64,000 nt of DNA from assembly GCF_037975245.1 (NCBI RefSeq), contig NC_092574.1:16905213-16969212 (forward strand). The letters run 5' to 3'. This document shows positions 38,101-50,100 of the stretch, piece by piece (within the stretch, counting starts at the first letter, position 1; each line of letters opens with the position of its first letter). Made by a program: the position numbers and the translations under genes. The DNA comes from Apostichopus japonicus. Its lineage: Eukaryota; Echinodermata; Holothuroidea; Aspidochirotida; Stichopodidae. The notes under the pieces were generated by a model. It saw only the letters and a program-made list of their open reading frames with translations. It searched no databases and was not told the DNA's origin.

Positions 38101-41100
38101 ATACAAGACATATGGGTCCTAACCAGCAGCTATTGGGATGGCTATGACATTGTATATTAATGCATACAAGACATATGGGTCCTAACCTGCAGCTATTGGG
38201 ATGGCTATGACATTGTATATTAATGCATACAAGACATATGGGTTCTTACCTGCAGCTATTGGGATGGCTATGACATTGTATATTAATGCATACAAGACAT
38301 ATGGGTCCTTACCTGCAGCTATTGGGATGGCTATGACATTGTATATTAAAGCAGCATTTTGCGTCCTTTTCTATGATTTTCTCAACCTCACTGACTCCAC
38401 TATGCCATAACGACATACATAACATATGGGTTCTTACCTGCAGCTATTGGGATGGCTATGACATTGTATATTAATGCATACAAGACATATGGGTCCTAAC
38501 CAGCAGCTATTGGGATGGCTATGACATTGTATATTAATGCATACAAGACATATGGGTCCTAACCTGCAGCTATTGGGATGGCTATGACATTGTATATTAA
38601 TGCATACAAGACATATGGGTTCTTACCTGCAGCTATTGGGATGGCTATGACATTGTATATTAATGCATACAAGACATATGGGTCCTAACCTGCAGCTATT
38701 GGGATGGCTATGACATTGTATATTAATGCATACAAGACATATGGGTCCTAACCTGCAGCTATTGGGATGGCTATGACATTGTATATTAATGCATACAAGA
38801 CATATGGGTTCTTACCTGCAGCTATTGGGATGGCTATGACATTGTATATTAATGCTAAGAAGAGATTCAGTTTTATCCTTTGAACTGTCTTGTGTGACAA
38901 GTCGATAGCAGAAACCACATCTTGTAATTTATTCTGCAAAATAACAAAGAGATTTAATTAAATAGAATGATTGTGTATTTGTGTTACATGAGGAATGACA
39001 AACATTATCATTTGGTTGTAACACTGGGGAAGGGGGCAGGCCATTGCCTGGTGAATGGAAAGGGAAAATTTATTACTTTCTTTTAAATAATATTTATTTC
39101 CTCAATCCATTTATTATGGAGAGAAGACGAGAAGTTAAATAATTGTACCTTGGGTAGCTTCAAGTGGTTCTCCAACATTGCCAAACCTCAATTACAGTTT
39201 GAATGATATGCAACAATTTTGATTCAAATGAAATGGGAAGCAAGCTGGGTTAGAGTAGGTGTTGAAGGATACATCAAGTGAAGGCCATCAAGATGGTGCT
39301 GACATTTATGGAGCTTACATGGTGTTTACATGGTGCTTACATGGTGCTTACATTTACAGAACATTGAGATGGGAGCTAGATTTACAGAACATCAAGATGG
39401 GACTTACATTTATGGTGCTTACATGGTGCTTATATGGAGCTTACATTATGGTGCTTACATGGTGCTTACATTTACAGAACATCGACATTGTGTTTACATT
39501 TATGGAGCTTACATAGTGTTTACATGGTGCTTACATGGTGTTACATTTACAGGACATTGAGATGGGAGCTACATTTACAGAACATCAAGATGGTGCTGAC
39601 ATTTATGGTGCTTACATGGTGTTTACATGGTGCTTACATAATGCTTACATTTACAGAACATTGAGTTGGGAGCTACATTTACAGAACATCAAGATGGGGC
39701 TTACATTTATGGTGCTTACATGGTGCTTACATGGTGCTTACATTTACAGAACATCAAGATGGAGCTTACATTTATTAGTACTACAGAGGCTGCTTCCACT
39801 GCTACGTCAGTCCCTGTACCGATGGCAATCCCTACGTTTGCCTGTGCCAGAGCCGGGGAGTCATTCACCCCGTCACCTACCATGGCAACAATTTCTCCAC
39901 TTGCCTGGAGATCTCTTATTTTCTCCACTTTATGCTGAGGGAGAACTTCTGCATAGATTCTGGCAATACCGACCTGCGAGAGTAATTAGGAATGATAGGA
40001 AAGGTAAAAACAGAAACTGGCTGTTCTTTCCAAATTTGTTTGAAACTTCATACAGTGGTCTATTAAAATGACCATAGTTTCTTTTCTTTTCTTTCATTCA
40101 AAAGCAGCTGACTGCAGCCTCTTTACAATGTAACGTCTTTACAAAGGCTTCACGACAAAATATATTGTGGTGTGCATCTGTGTTGCAAGGCAGCTGTAAC
40201 CTACACAGTCTGATAGACTTGTGCATTTATGTTTGTATGTGAGGTAAAGTTAGGACAACACAATAAACACAAACAGGCCTAGCCTTATGTTAGGCCTACA
40301 CAACAATTATATCAAGGACTATCCTAATGTCAGGCTAACAGAACAAACACACCAAGGCTTGGCCTAAATGGTAGGCCTACACAACAAACACACCCAGGTC
40401 TAGCCTTATGTTAGGCCTACACAACAGTTTCATCAATGACTATCTTAAATGTCAAGTCTACACAACATAAACACCCAATTCTACCCTTATTTTACATATA
40501 AAAGTCAAGACAACAGTGGTTATTGTCATTAGGTGATTAGGAACAAAAAAAAACAAGTTCAAGAATTTATTTTTGATGAAATCAATGGTTGTCTTACCTG
40601 TTCTGCTATTGCCTGAGCAGTTTTGGTGTTATCACCTGTTAATAACACTACATGAATCTTCTTCAGTTTCAAGGTGTTGATGGCCTGGGCAGCGTCTGGC
40701 TTCACCGTATCGGCTACAGATATTACTGAAGTCAGTATGCCTGAAAAAAAGGGAGAAAAATGAGGGAAAGTTACCAGAAAACTCTCCAATTCACTTACAA
40801 GTGTTCACAAATACTCACACATCTTACATGAAGAGGACTTAAAATGTCTGTTTATGCATTCCATACTAAACTAAATGGATTGAACAATCCCAACAGAGCT
40901 AATCACCTTTTTGGCAATGATGAAAGGATCTACATGGTGTTGAATTAATACCCTCTAATCCCTAAGGCATCATACACTCCCCCCCCCCCCTCCCCCAACA
41001 AACTGCTACCTTATTAGGTTTTACAGGCACACCTCAAAAATAGAACATACATTTAAGGGTTTGCTGAGACCCCTAGACTTTGGTTGCCCTTTAACCTTCA

Positions 41101-44100
41101 TGGTCCCCAGATACCATCCTCATTTCATTCCCATTGTGTGACCCATCACTGACCCTAACACCAGCATTATAGTAATATGGTACCCAATAGAATAAGATTT
41201 TTTGGCCTTTTACCACAAACAATTCAAATTCCAACGACGATTTGCCCGGTATCAAGTGATCTGCAAAGTAACCAAAGCTGTCTCGGTTATCTTACTCCTC
41301 GAGCTCTTTTGTGACAGTTTATTCCTGCTGCAGCTGCTTTCATTTGCAGATATGAGGAAGATAGCTTTGGTTACTTCGTAGATCACGTGATACCCAGAAT
41401 TTTGCCAGTTTTTTCTGGGTATAAACCAAGTTGAACTCGTAATGTCTTTCAAGGGAGCATCTTACCATTTACAGCAACTATCACAGTTGTCTGGCCTCTC
41501 TTTTCTTCCTTTTGCATAGTACTGTCAACCTCTTCGCTAACGGCCAGACCGTTTCTTTGCATCCATTCTCGATTTCCGATCAGCACCTCGTACTGATCCA
41601 CGTTAGATGGTGGCCCAACTTCATCTAGAAAAGTATATACAGATTGTACTGTTTGCAAGTTTCTTAGATCAAACATTATAGTTTAGATGAAATATTGGAA
41701 ACTAATACTAAAAAAAAAAAAAAAAACTAAATAAAAAAGTAGTAATAAAGTTTTAAATGAATTCTTGATTCTGCATTCAATTGAAACTTCTTACCACTAA
41801 TGCCCGGAATCAGCAATGCCCATTTCTTACAACATCAAACACTTGGAATTCTAATGATCTATTCCAGCAAACAATCAATCAATACACCATACCTGATTGA
41901 TCAGGAGATATTCAATCAATACCAGCATTCCTGGATCATTCACCAACCCTAATCAGTGTACTTGATTCATTATGAATCATTCCAGCAATGAAACCAACCA
42001 ACCAACCACATAAGCAGTGTACCTGATTCATTCGGAGTCATTCCAGCAATCAATCCAACCAACCACAGAACCAGTGTACCTGATTAAATAGGAATGATTC
42101 CAGCAATCAAACCAACCACATAACCAGTGTATCTGACTAAATAGGAATCATTCCAGCAATCAAACCAACCAAAACATAACCAGTGTACCTGATTCATTAG
42201 GTGTCATTAAAGCAGGACTGCTTGAAGAAATGGAATCCACAATCTCCTCTCCAATTTCAACATCCACATTATTCTGCATTTGTTTGGCCTGATGAGATTT
42301 CTCCAGTAGATTTTCAATACTGTTGACATCGATGGAACACTTCATACCACATCCTGGTACTATCTGGAAGTTGTTGCTTTTGGCCAGAGTCGAGACATTA
42401 AGTTCCTGTACATTCATAAATGTAACAAGAAAATAACAAAATTGAGAGATTATCTTTCAACAAGAGTAATAATATTCCCCTTCTAATATATAAACAATAA
42501 TTTAAGGAGAAAAAGAAAAGCAAAAAAAGACCAGAATATCTGCTGACCTGAAATAACCTTAGATATCCACCAAACCCATAGGGACCTTGTGGTCACCAAG
42601 GTGGTCCTCCATGCTAACTATGAAGTCAATCAAATTTTAAATTGAAAATACCATATTCACAAGGTTGAAAGATTTTCACCTCCATTGGCCCCAAATGACT
42701 TTCAAGCAACACTCTATATGGAAGTATTTTGATACTAATTTTGACGGATCAACATAAAACCTATCACATTTCTTTCTTTGCTTTGCTTTAAATAGGAAGT
42801 TGTCATGTTTTCAAAATGTTCAAGCATTGACCTGTGGTGACCTTTCATCAGCTTCAATAACCTCTACAAACACTACAGGATACTTAGAATTGATATGGTT
42901 TTCAAATATTTTCACCCTCATGATTTGGTTTTGAACTTCTCACACGAAAACCGACAAGAGATGCTCTTGGTTTGTCTCAATTTGTCAATTTCAAGATACT
43001 CCTGCACTGTTGTATTCATAATATTTATAATAAATTACATTTATATAGCGCTTAATACAGGGTTTCAAAGCACTTTACAAAGTAGGAAAGAGACAAAGGA
43101 AACCAAGGAAAAAAAGCAACTAGGAATCAAACAGAAATGTTTTAAGTTGTCTCTTGAAAATACGAAGGGAGGGAGAGTCACGACATGACAAAGCTATATT
43201 ATGGTTATTGCCATTTTGTAAATGAAAAATAAAATTGATCAACACATTGGAAAGACATGCAGCTGACTATGAACTGGACAACTTTCCTTTGATGTCAAAT
43301 ATTTAGCTTGCACTCATGAAGAAAAAGACCGAGTGTTCCGATTCCGAGCGAGTTACCTTTTTCACGTGGCTTGTGATGGCAGCACCGATAGGATGCTCGC
43401 TATCAGCTTCGGCCACTCCTGCTATGGCTAGCAGTCTGTCCATCACTACCCACGCCTGTGATGGACCTGTGAACAGAAACACACTTGTAACCTTCAGGGC
43501 CCCCTCTGTGATGGTTCCTGTCTTATCAAAGACGACTGTGGTAACCTACGAAGAGAAAGTGAACACTCTGTTATAGGAAATAAGTCTAAGAACAGATCCA
43601 GGTTTAAAGATATTGGCTCAGCACAGATTCAACCATACATATTTTTGACTTTCTGCAGTTAAAAGTTTTAATCCACAGTAAAGTACTTTTTACTTTAAAA
43701 ATCAAAAGGAATGTTTATGTTCATGTTTTTTCTTCTCTGTGCATTCTCCTTTGCTATCAGTGTATACTTGCAGATGTAACAACATTTTTTTTACAGTTGG
43801 TTTTCTGTTGTTTGCAAAGTTACAAGATCTTACTGTAATTTATAGATTTACTGTAACCTTTGGCTTACATCCGAATGCAACATGCACTTTCTGTATATAA
43901 CACAAATAAATCTTTACATATTTCCCACGCTTTTGTTTAAAAAAAGAAAATCAAAATTCCAGAGTTTTACAAGACCAGAACACATTTGTCAGTTTACTAT
44001 GTAGCCTACATGTACCCACTGCTGAGGAACTAATGTTAGGCTACCTACAGATTTATGTTCAAAATATTTTACCTTATGTGCTAACTCCAACGGTTCTCCT

Positions 44101-47100
44101 CCTTTTATGAGGATGCCGTTAATAGCCCCCACCCCAGTGCCAACCATGACTGCTGTGGGTGTTGCTAGTCCCAGGGCACACGGGCAGGCGATACAGAGGA
44201 CAGCGATGGCGCACTGGAAAGAATTCTGCCAGATGAAGATGACTTGATGCATTTGATCTTCACCCTACAAGTCAAGAAAAAAGGATTCCCAAATTTGGAG
44301 GTTGGTAAAAAGACAGCTTTTATACCAAAACATAAGACAGCAAAGGGAACTATGTAATAGTGAGACAGTAATTCTATATTCAATAAAAGTACAAAATGAA
44401 CTGAAATATACAAACTTGTAACAAAAGCATTTATACCATAAATGTGAGAGATTTAAGTGATTTGTTAGTCCTCCTTAATTTTTTACTGAGAAACTATAGA
44501 ATAATTTTTTAGGATAAAACAATTAAAATGGTACTGAAATAGCCTTGTACTTGCTTTTGCATAAAATACTGCCAAAAGTGTGTGCTATTTCAACTTGTCT
44601 CACAATTTGTCAAAATAATAAAATTTCAAATTTTGTCATTGGAAGAACTTGAAAAACTGACTATTAATTCACTTTAAATTAAACAAATAATGCATCTGTG
44701 ATTATTTTTTAGTAAATCTAACTTGTACCAAGAGATTTGCTTTGAATTGATAAAACATTTCCACTGATCATAGCACGCAATGAAGGCCACACGGGCGGCA
44801 TATCTCACCGTTGTATTAAAGTCAGGATGGGCATGCATCATGTGTGGGTTATGGTAACCAGTAAGCACATGGAAAAAGAGGGTCAGGAACGAGATAACAA
44901 CGATACCCGGGACAAAATAACCAGCAATTCTGTCAGCAAACCTCTGGATAGGAGCCTGTTGGACAAACAAAATAAAATATGTATACAAGATTGACCAAAT
45001 GTAGAATGATTGATTGCATATCAAATGATTACTAAAACCATTATTAATACTGGATGCTGGATAGGCTATATAACAATGTGATATCACTGCTAATGTCCCT
45101 ATTGTAAGAATCATCAAGGCCTCTGGTTACATTGCATTCGATTGAGTTATACAATCTGTTCGCACTTCCTTTGACTAAAGTCTACATTTTTGGACTGAAG
45201 TGTGAACTAGTGTGTTTGTGACTGTGTGTACTCTGTGAGATTGATTTGAGTCATGAGTAATATAATGCTGAATTCCCGAGGTCGCATAAAGGTCACTGAC
45301 GGCTATAGGAAGCTGTTCTTGTTTATAGAATGCATTGCAGCATGTAAATAAAAAATAAAAATTTAACAAAAAGAATGGCCGGCAGAAGTCACTTTAAAAT
45401 GCTATCAAATTGCTAGATGTAAAGGAATGTAAAGGAATTATGATATTTGTTATTCTCTAATAAAGTCAACCTTTGTTGCTATGCACTGTCTACTATTTAA
45501 TGTTGCCAATCTACTGATAAATATGAAAAGTAATGCCAAACAAAGAATAAAAGATATTTAAAAATTTCTAATTGAGGAACTTCTTGCACACAGTCACACA
45601 CTTTTAGTTCTAGTAATACAGCAATGCCCATATTTGACTGCCAGTAGCACACATTTTAATTATGTAAAATTGTTTACTTCTCATTAAATCTTGCTTACTA
45701 GTTCATACTTTCTTACCTTGGAGGTTTGTGCCTCTTCTACCAGTCGAACAATGTTTGATATGGTGGTGTCTGATCCAACATGAGTAGCTTGCACATAGAG
45801 GGAGCTATTCTGGTTAATTGTACCACCAATTGCAGTGTGCCCTATAATGAAAACAAAAGCCCCCCCAAAAAAAGTACATGTAAAGTTTCATAATGCTTCA
45901 CCTTTTTCAGACACTGAATGAAATTTTTTATTCCTTCTGAACAAACTACTCTAGAGAGCAAGATTGTAGTTTGATCATCTTTTAAAATAATAATAGGTTA
46001 AGAAATCATTTGATACACTAATATTGTGAATGACTGAGAATTCAAGTAGTTAAGTCCTTGTATCGCCAACGAAAACTAATCGCCAAGTTTGATATGTTCC
46101 TTCTATGGTCTTTGTGCCGAAACATGCTATGTACTCTAATGTTTGTATAGCCAACTGATAACCATGAGTAGAATTTTGCGATGCAATTCACTATGAAATT
46201 ACATACAATATTGAGGATTTCACCAACTAATGAGGTTCTCCCTTTACCTCTTAAACAAATTGACACTTTCTTTTTATTACAAGTATTGGTTCTTTTGTTG
46301 TGATTCTTTTGTTTTTCACTCCAAGTACTGATTCTCCTGTACTCAGGACTACCTTCTTTAATATCCCACCCCAATCCTCTCCATACTGATCCCCCTCCCG
46401 TTTCCTTCTCCTTCACCTCCTCTTCAATTTACTCACCTTTCTTCTTGACGACAGGTAAGGATTCTCCCGTGATCAGAGATTCATCCACGTTCGATGTTCC
46501 CTCTATCACCTTCCCGTCTACGGGGATCTTTTCTCCCGGGAATACTTTTACTACGTCGCCTTTCTGCAGCAGCTCCACGGATATCATCTCCTCCGTCCCA
46601 AAGGTTCCGTCTTCATCCACCGTTACCAGCGTTGCTTCCGTCGATTGCAGAGAAATCAACTTAGAGAGCGCCTCTGACGTCTTCCCCTACACCAATGTAA
46701 CAGGAAGTAAATAATATTTATAAACAACTGGTAAATAACTTGAAGCTGACATACAGAGCAACTTATGAAAGAATTACCTAGTCACATTTCAGTACTTACA
46801 TTACCTTTTAAACTCCAGTGCATGCCCCATCAGTGTCACAAGCTTGTTACCATAATCTGAGCTACCACAGATGACCAAGAAGACTTCAAGCCTTCTGACT
46901 TTGTTTTTCTCTTTCTTTTGCCTCAGCAACCGGAGCTTCCAAACAGTGTTAAATGATCTTGAAATTGTCTCCATTACACTGAATATCAGGTTTACTTTCA
47001 TGATGTTAATCTTCAAAATGATCTAATCATTTGAAGCCATTAACGATTGCCAACGAGGGTTGGAGAGAGCTCAGTTGGTGGAGCAGAGGAACACTCCGAA

Positions 47101-50100
47101 GGTCACTGGTTCTAATCCACGTTCTAACTAAACGTTATTTGCTCTTTGCAAACTGTTTGTAATTTCTTAATCTAATTTTTAGTTTCCACATTGTCAAGAC
47201 AGTTATGTAATCATTTCAGTTTTTGCAAGAAAAGCCAAAATATGAGAAAACAAAAACAAACAAACAAACAAACTATTTGATGGTGACATCACATATAGTT
47301 TAGAAACTAAACCATGAGAAGACTTCAGTATATCTCAGCAAGAGACCAAACTATGCAGCTGGGAGTTTCTGAGCTCTCATTTGTGAACTTCTACTTCTTG
47401 TTACCCTTTACTGACTCTTACCTTTGCTAAATGCTCCAGCCATCTTCCCAAGGTGACAAATATATACAACATTGGAGGTTCATCAAAGAAAGTCATCGGG
47501 CTTTCTGCAGCTCTACTGAATATGGCAATTAACACAACAGTCACCGAGTAAAGGTAGGCCACAGAGGTTGCCATGACGATGAGGACATCCATGTTAGCTG
47601 CACCATGTTTTAAAGACTTGTAGGCTTGAATGTAGAAGTATTTGCCAGCAACAAACTGGAAAAGGTAGCAAAAATGGAAAATATTGTTGCAAAATCATCT
47701 TTGATTCGATTGGTTTGCCTAATGAGCACAATTAGATGATGTTGCCACTTTCTGATCGGCTTTTAGGGGTTAAATTTACAGCTCAGCATAAAGCGAACTT
47801 TCTTTGTTCAGAAAGCAGATGGTCTTGACTAATATTAAAGTAAAAAACAGTAATATTTGTCAAGGAAGTGAAAAAGAATGATGGGAGTATTTTCAAAAAA
47901 CCGGAACGTATAACACAGTGAGGGGTGTGTAGCCATGCAATACCTTAGTGGGAAGTAATGCAGGGATTTTGACTGTATTATTGAGATTCAGCAGAGACTG
48001 AAAGAGTCATTTCTTTCACCCAGTACACAAAACAACTTTCTCTTGAATAATCAGCTACTTCAAGGCAAAATTTTGCATTCTTTAACATCGGGAAGGGCAT
48101 TGACCGGAGGGGCCGGTCATGGAGGGCGCACAGTGTTACCAGGACATTCTAGGCAAGGTAGAACGAGGGTGCTTAGGTTGTAGGGAGACAGGTCAGCGAG
48201 GAGCGAAATAAATCTTGTCATATTTTATTGATCCAATGTGTTGCCGAAAGTTTAACTTATCAGACAATCCACCATCCAATCTGATTATAAATTTGCTCCT
48301 ACTGGTTTATCACTGCCACATTGTCACTTACAGTGAAACGATGTCTTCATCACACAACTATTGCCAAACTTGCATCTTTGCTTCAATACATAAACTAATG
48401 GAGGACACCATTTTCGAATAGTTGTACACAAACTTACATGCTTGCATGTCACTCTCATCAGCATAGTGGGTGTACTATACTACAGCTACCTGCCAAAGTA
48501 TAGAATAAATACTTGCAGTTTACACTCACCTGTATAGGGGTACAGCAAGCAAAGAGAAGTAGATTCTGAAGGGAAAGTCCAGGAATAACAGTGGTTTGCT
48601 CTCTCTCTCCAAAGATACCATAAATAAGAATCATAATGACAGGGAAACCAAATGTAACCGAAATGAAGAAAGACCTTCGCCATCTGAGTAATTAAAGGGA
48701 GACGATATTTACTGCTCAAGAGCGATTCAAATCAGGAAAGAAATATTCCATTTGAGATCACAAAAGACTTGTGGCTATGAGTAAATGGACAATAGAAAAC
48801 TGACTGTGATATTTTAAACATAAATTCTAAATCCTCATTCTTCGGCTAACTTTTGTACTCGTTTGTAATTTTTAGTAAAGAATTTTCTAATTTTGTACTC
48901 AAGTTTTACTCTTGTACTATTTTCAACAACTTTGTAACTTTCTTTCAAAATTTGAATCGTTGTTAGAATCTCTTGATGTATTTCGTACCACTGGTGGATT
49001 AAATAAATATATTACTTCTTTTAACTAATATACAACAAGATGTAATCGAATGAACAAATTTTTAAAATTAGTGGGAGGAAAAAAGTCAATACCATCTCCA
49101 TATTGGCGAAACTATATAAGGATGAATGGGATATATACTAGCAATGGTGAATGCTTGTGTGTAGAACATCATCCTAACATATCCTCAACTTATGTAACTA
49201 CATATAAAGAAACAAGAACCAAACCCTGCTTTAGAGAATATAAAATATAAATATTCAGTATATCTGCACTAATATGAAAAATATTTGATCGATGACTTAT
49301 GGTTAACACTTTTTCATGTGCCACAAGAATAAAGGGAAGGAAAGGGAGGTGTGTGTGCGAGGGGAGGGGAGGGGGAGGGGAGGGGTATGAGGAAGTGGCA
49401 CATCTGAAATAAAGTTATCTTACTGTCTAATGGTTGCAGTATGATCTACAGAAGAATGTCTTGTCTGCTCTGCAGTGAGCAGTCTTGCATTAAATCCAAT
49501 ATTCTGGGTGAAGAAGAGAGAGAGAGAAAGAGAGTGACTGAGATGTTTCAGTAGTTTATGTAGGCAGGTACTTCTATATAATACAACTATTTGCAACAAG
49601 TCAGGAGTATTATTGAATTTTTTTGAGGGTGCTTTGTTCTCAAAAAGAACTAACTATAATCATCCTCAATTTTTTATCTATAATACATGTAAAATATAAA
49701 CGTGAGCATTAACAGAACCATCGACTCATTTAAAAGATGCCATATGGTCAGAGAATGAAACGGTCTACAATAAGGTGTGACTCACCATATCAACAGGTGT
49801 TACCAGGGGAAACTTAAGCAGTCAGCATAATAATGATCGTTAAAATATTAAATAGTCTAAATATTAAACAGTCCTCATTGTACTTCCCCTTATTAAGACC
49901 TACAAATACCCTTTTTACCCATGTTACTTGTCTACTGCGTTATTCAGTAAGAAAGCTTTGATAAACTCCCTCTGATCCATGAGGTGCATTCAGTTTCAGC
50001 ATACCAAATTCAGTTAACATCAATAAAAATTTCAAACTTAGAAATGGGGGGAAACTAGGGTTAAAGATTTTAAAGGCAAAAATGGTCACAAATAGAAAAT

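Larger units (their letters stand above)
36588..38855 (-). repeat. 63-bp minisatellite built from the ATP7 exon 17/intron junction, 23 copies
   Basis: Read on the - strand, each unit is 40 nt of exon 17 (encoding [14 protein letters not shown]), a 5' splice site and 23 nt of intron (containing acccatatgtcttgtatgca). Copies start in register at 38816, 38753, 38690, 38627, 38564, 38501, 38438, 38312 and on down to 36603. Eight copies keep GTAAG at the donor, fourteen read GTTAG, and one (near 36666) reads GCTAG. The array, with the element at 36704-37401, fills almost the whole intron. A higher-order duplication of about 377 bp is visible (37973-38349 versus 38350-38726). Confidence 0.95.

Noticed and set aside
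36459-38410. Open frames with [18 protein letters not shown] or [14 protein letters not shown] repeats
   Set aside because: Out-of-frame or antisense readings of the 63-bp minisatellite. Only the [14 protein letters not shown] frame corresponds to ATP7.
36588-38855. CRISPR-like regular repeats
   Set aside because: The units are contiguous tandem copies without unique spacers, in a eukaryotic intron.
39259-39760. Overlapping + strand open frames with repeated GAYMV/TEHQDG-type peptides
   Set aside because: They are antisense readings of the intron 16 donor array and the following exon; ATP7 lies on the other strand.
47049-47125. A functional tRNA gene
   Set aside because: Promoter boxes are present but the acceptor stem does not pair and the anticodon arm is not convincing; it is better explained as a SINE head.
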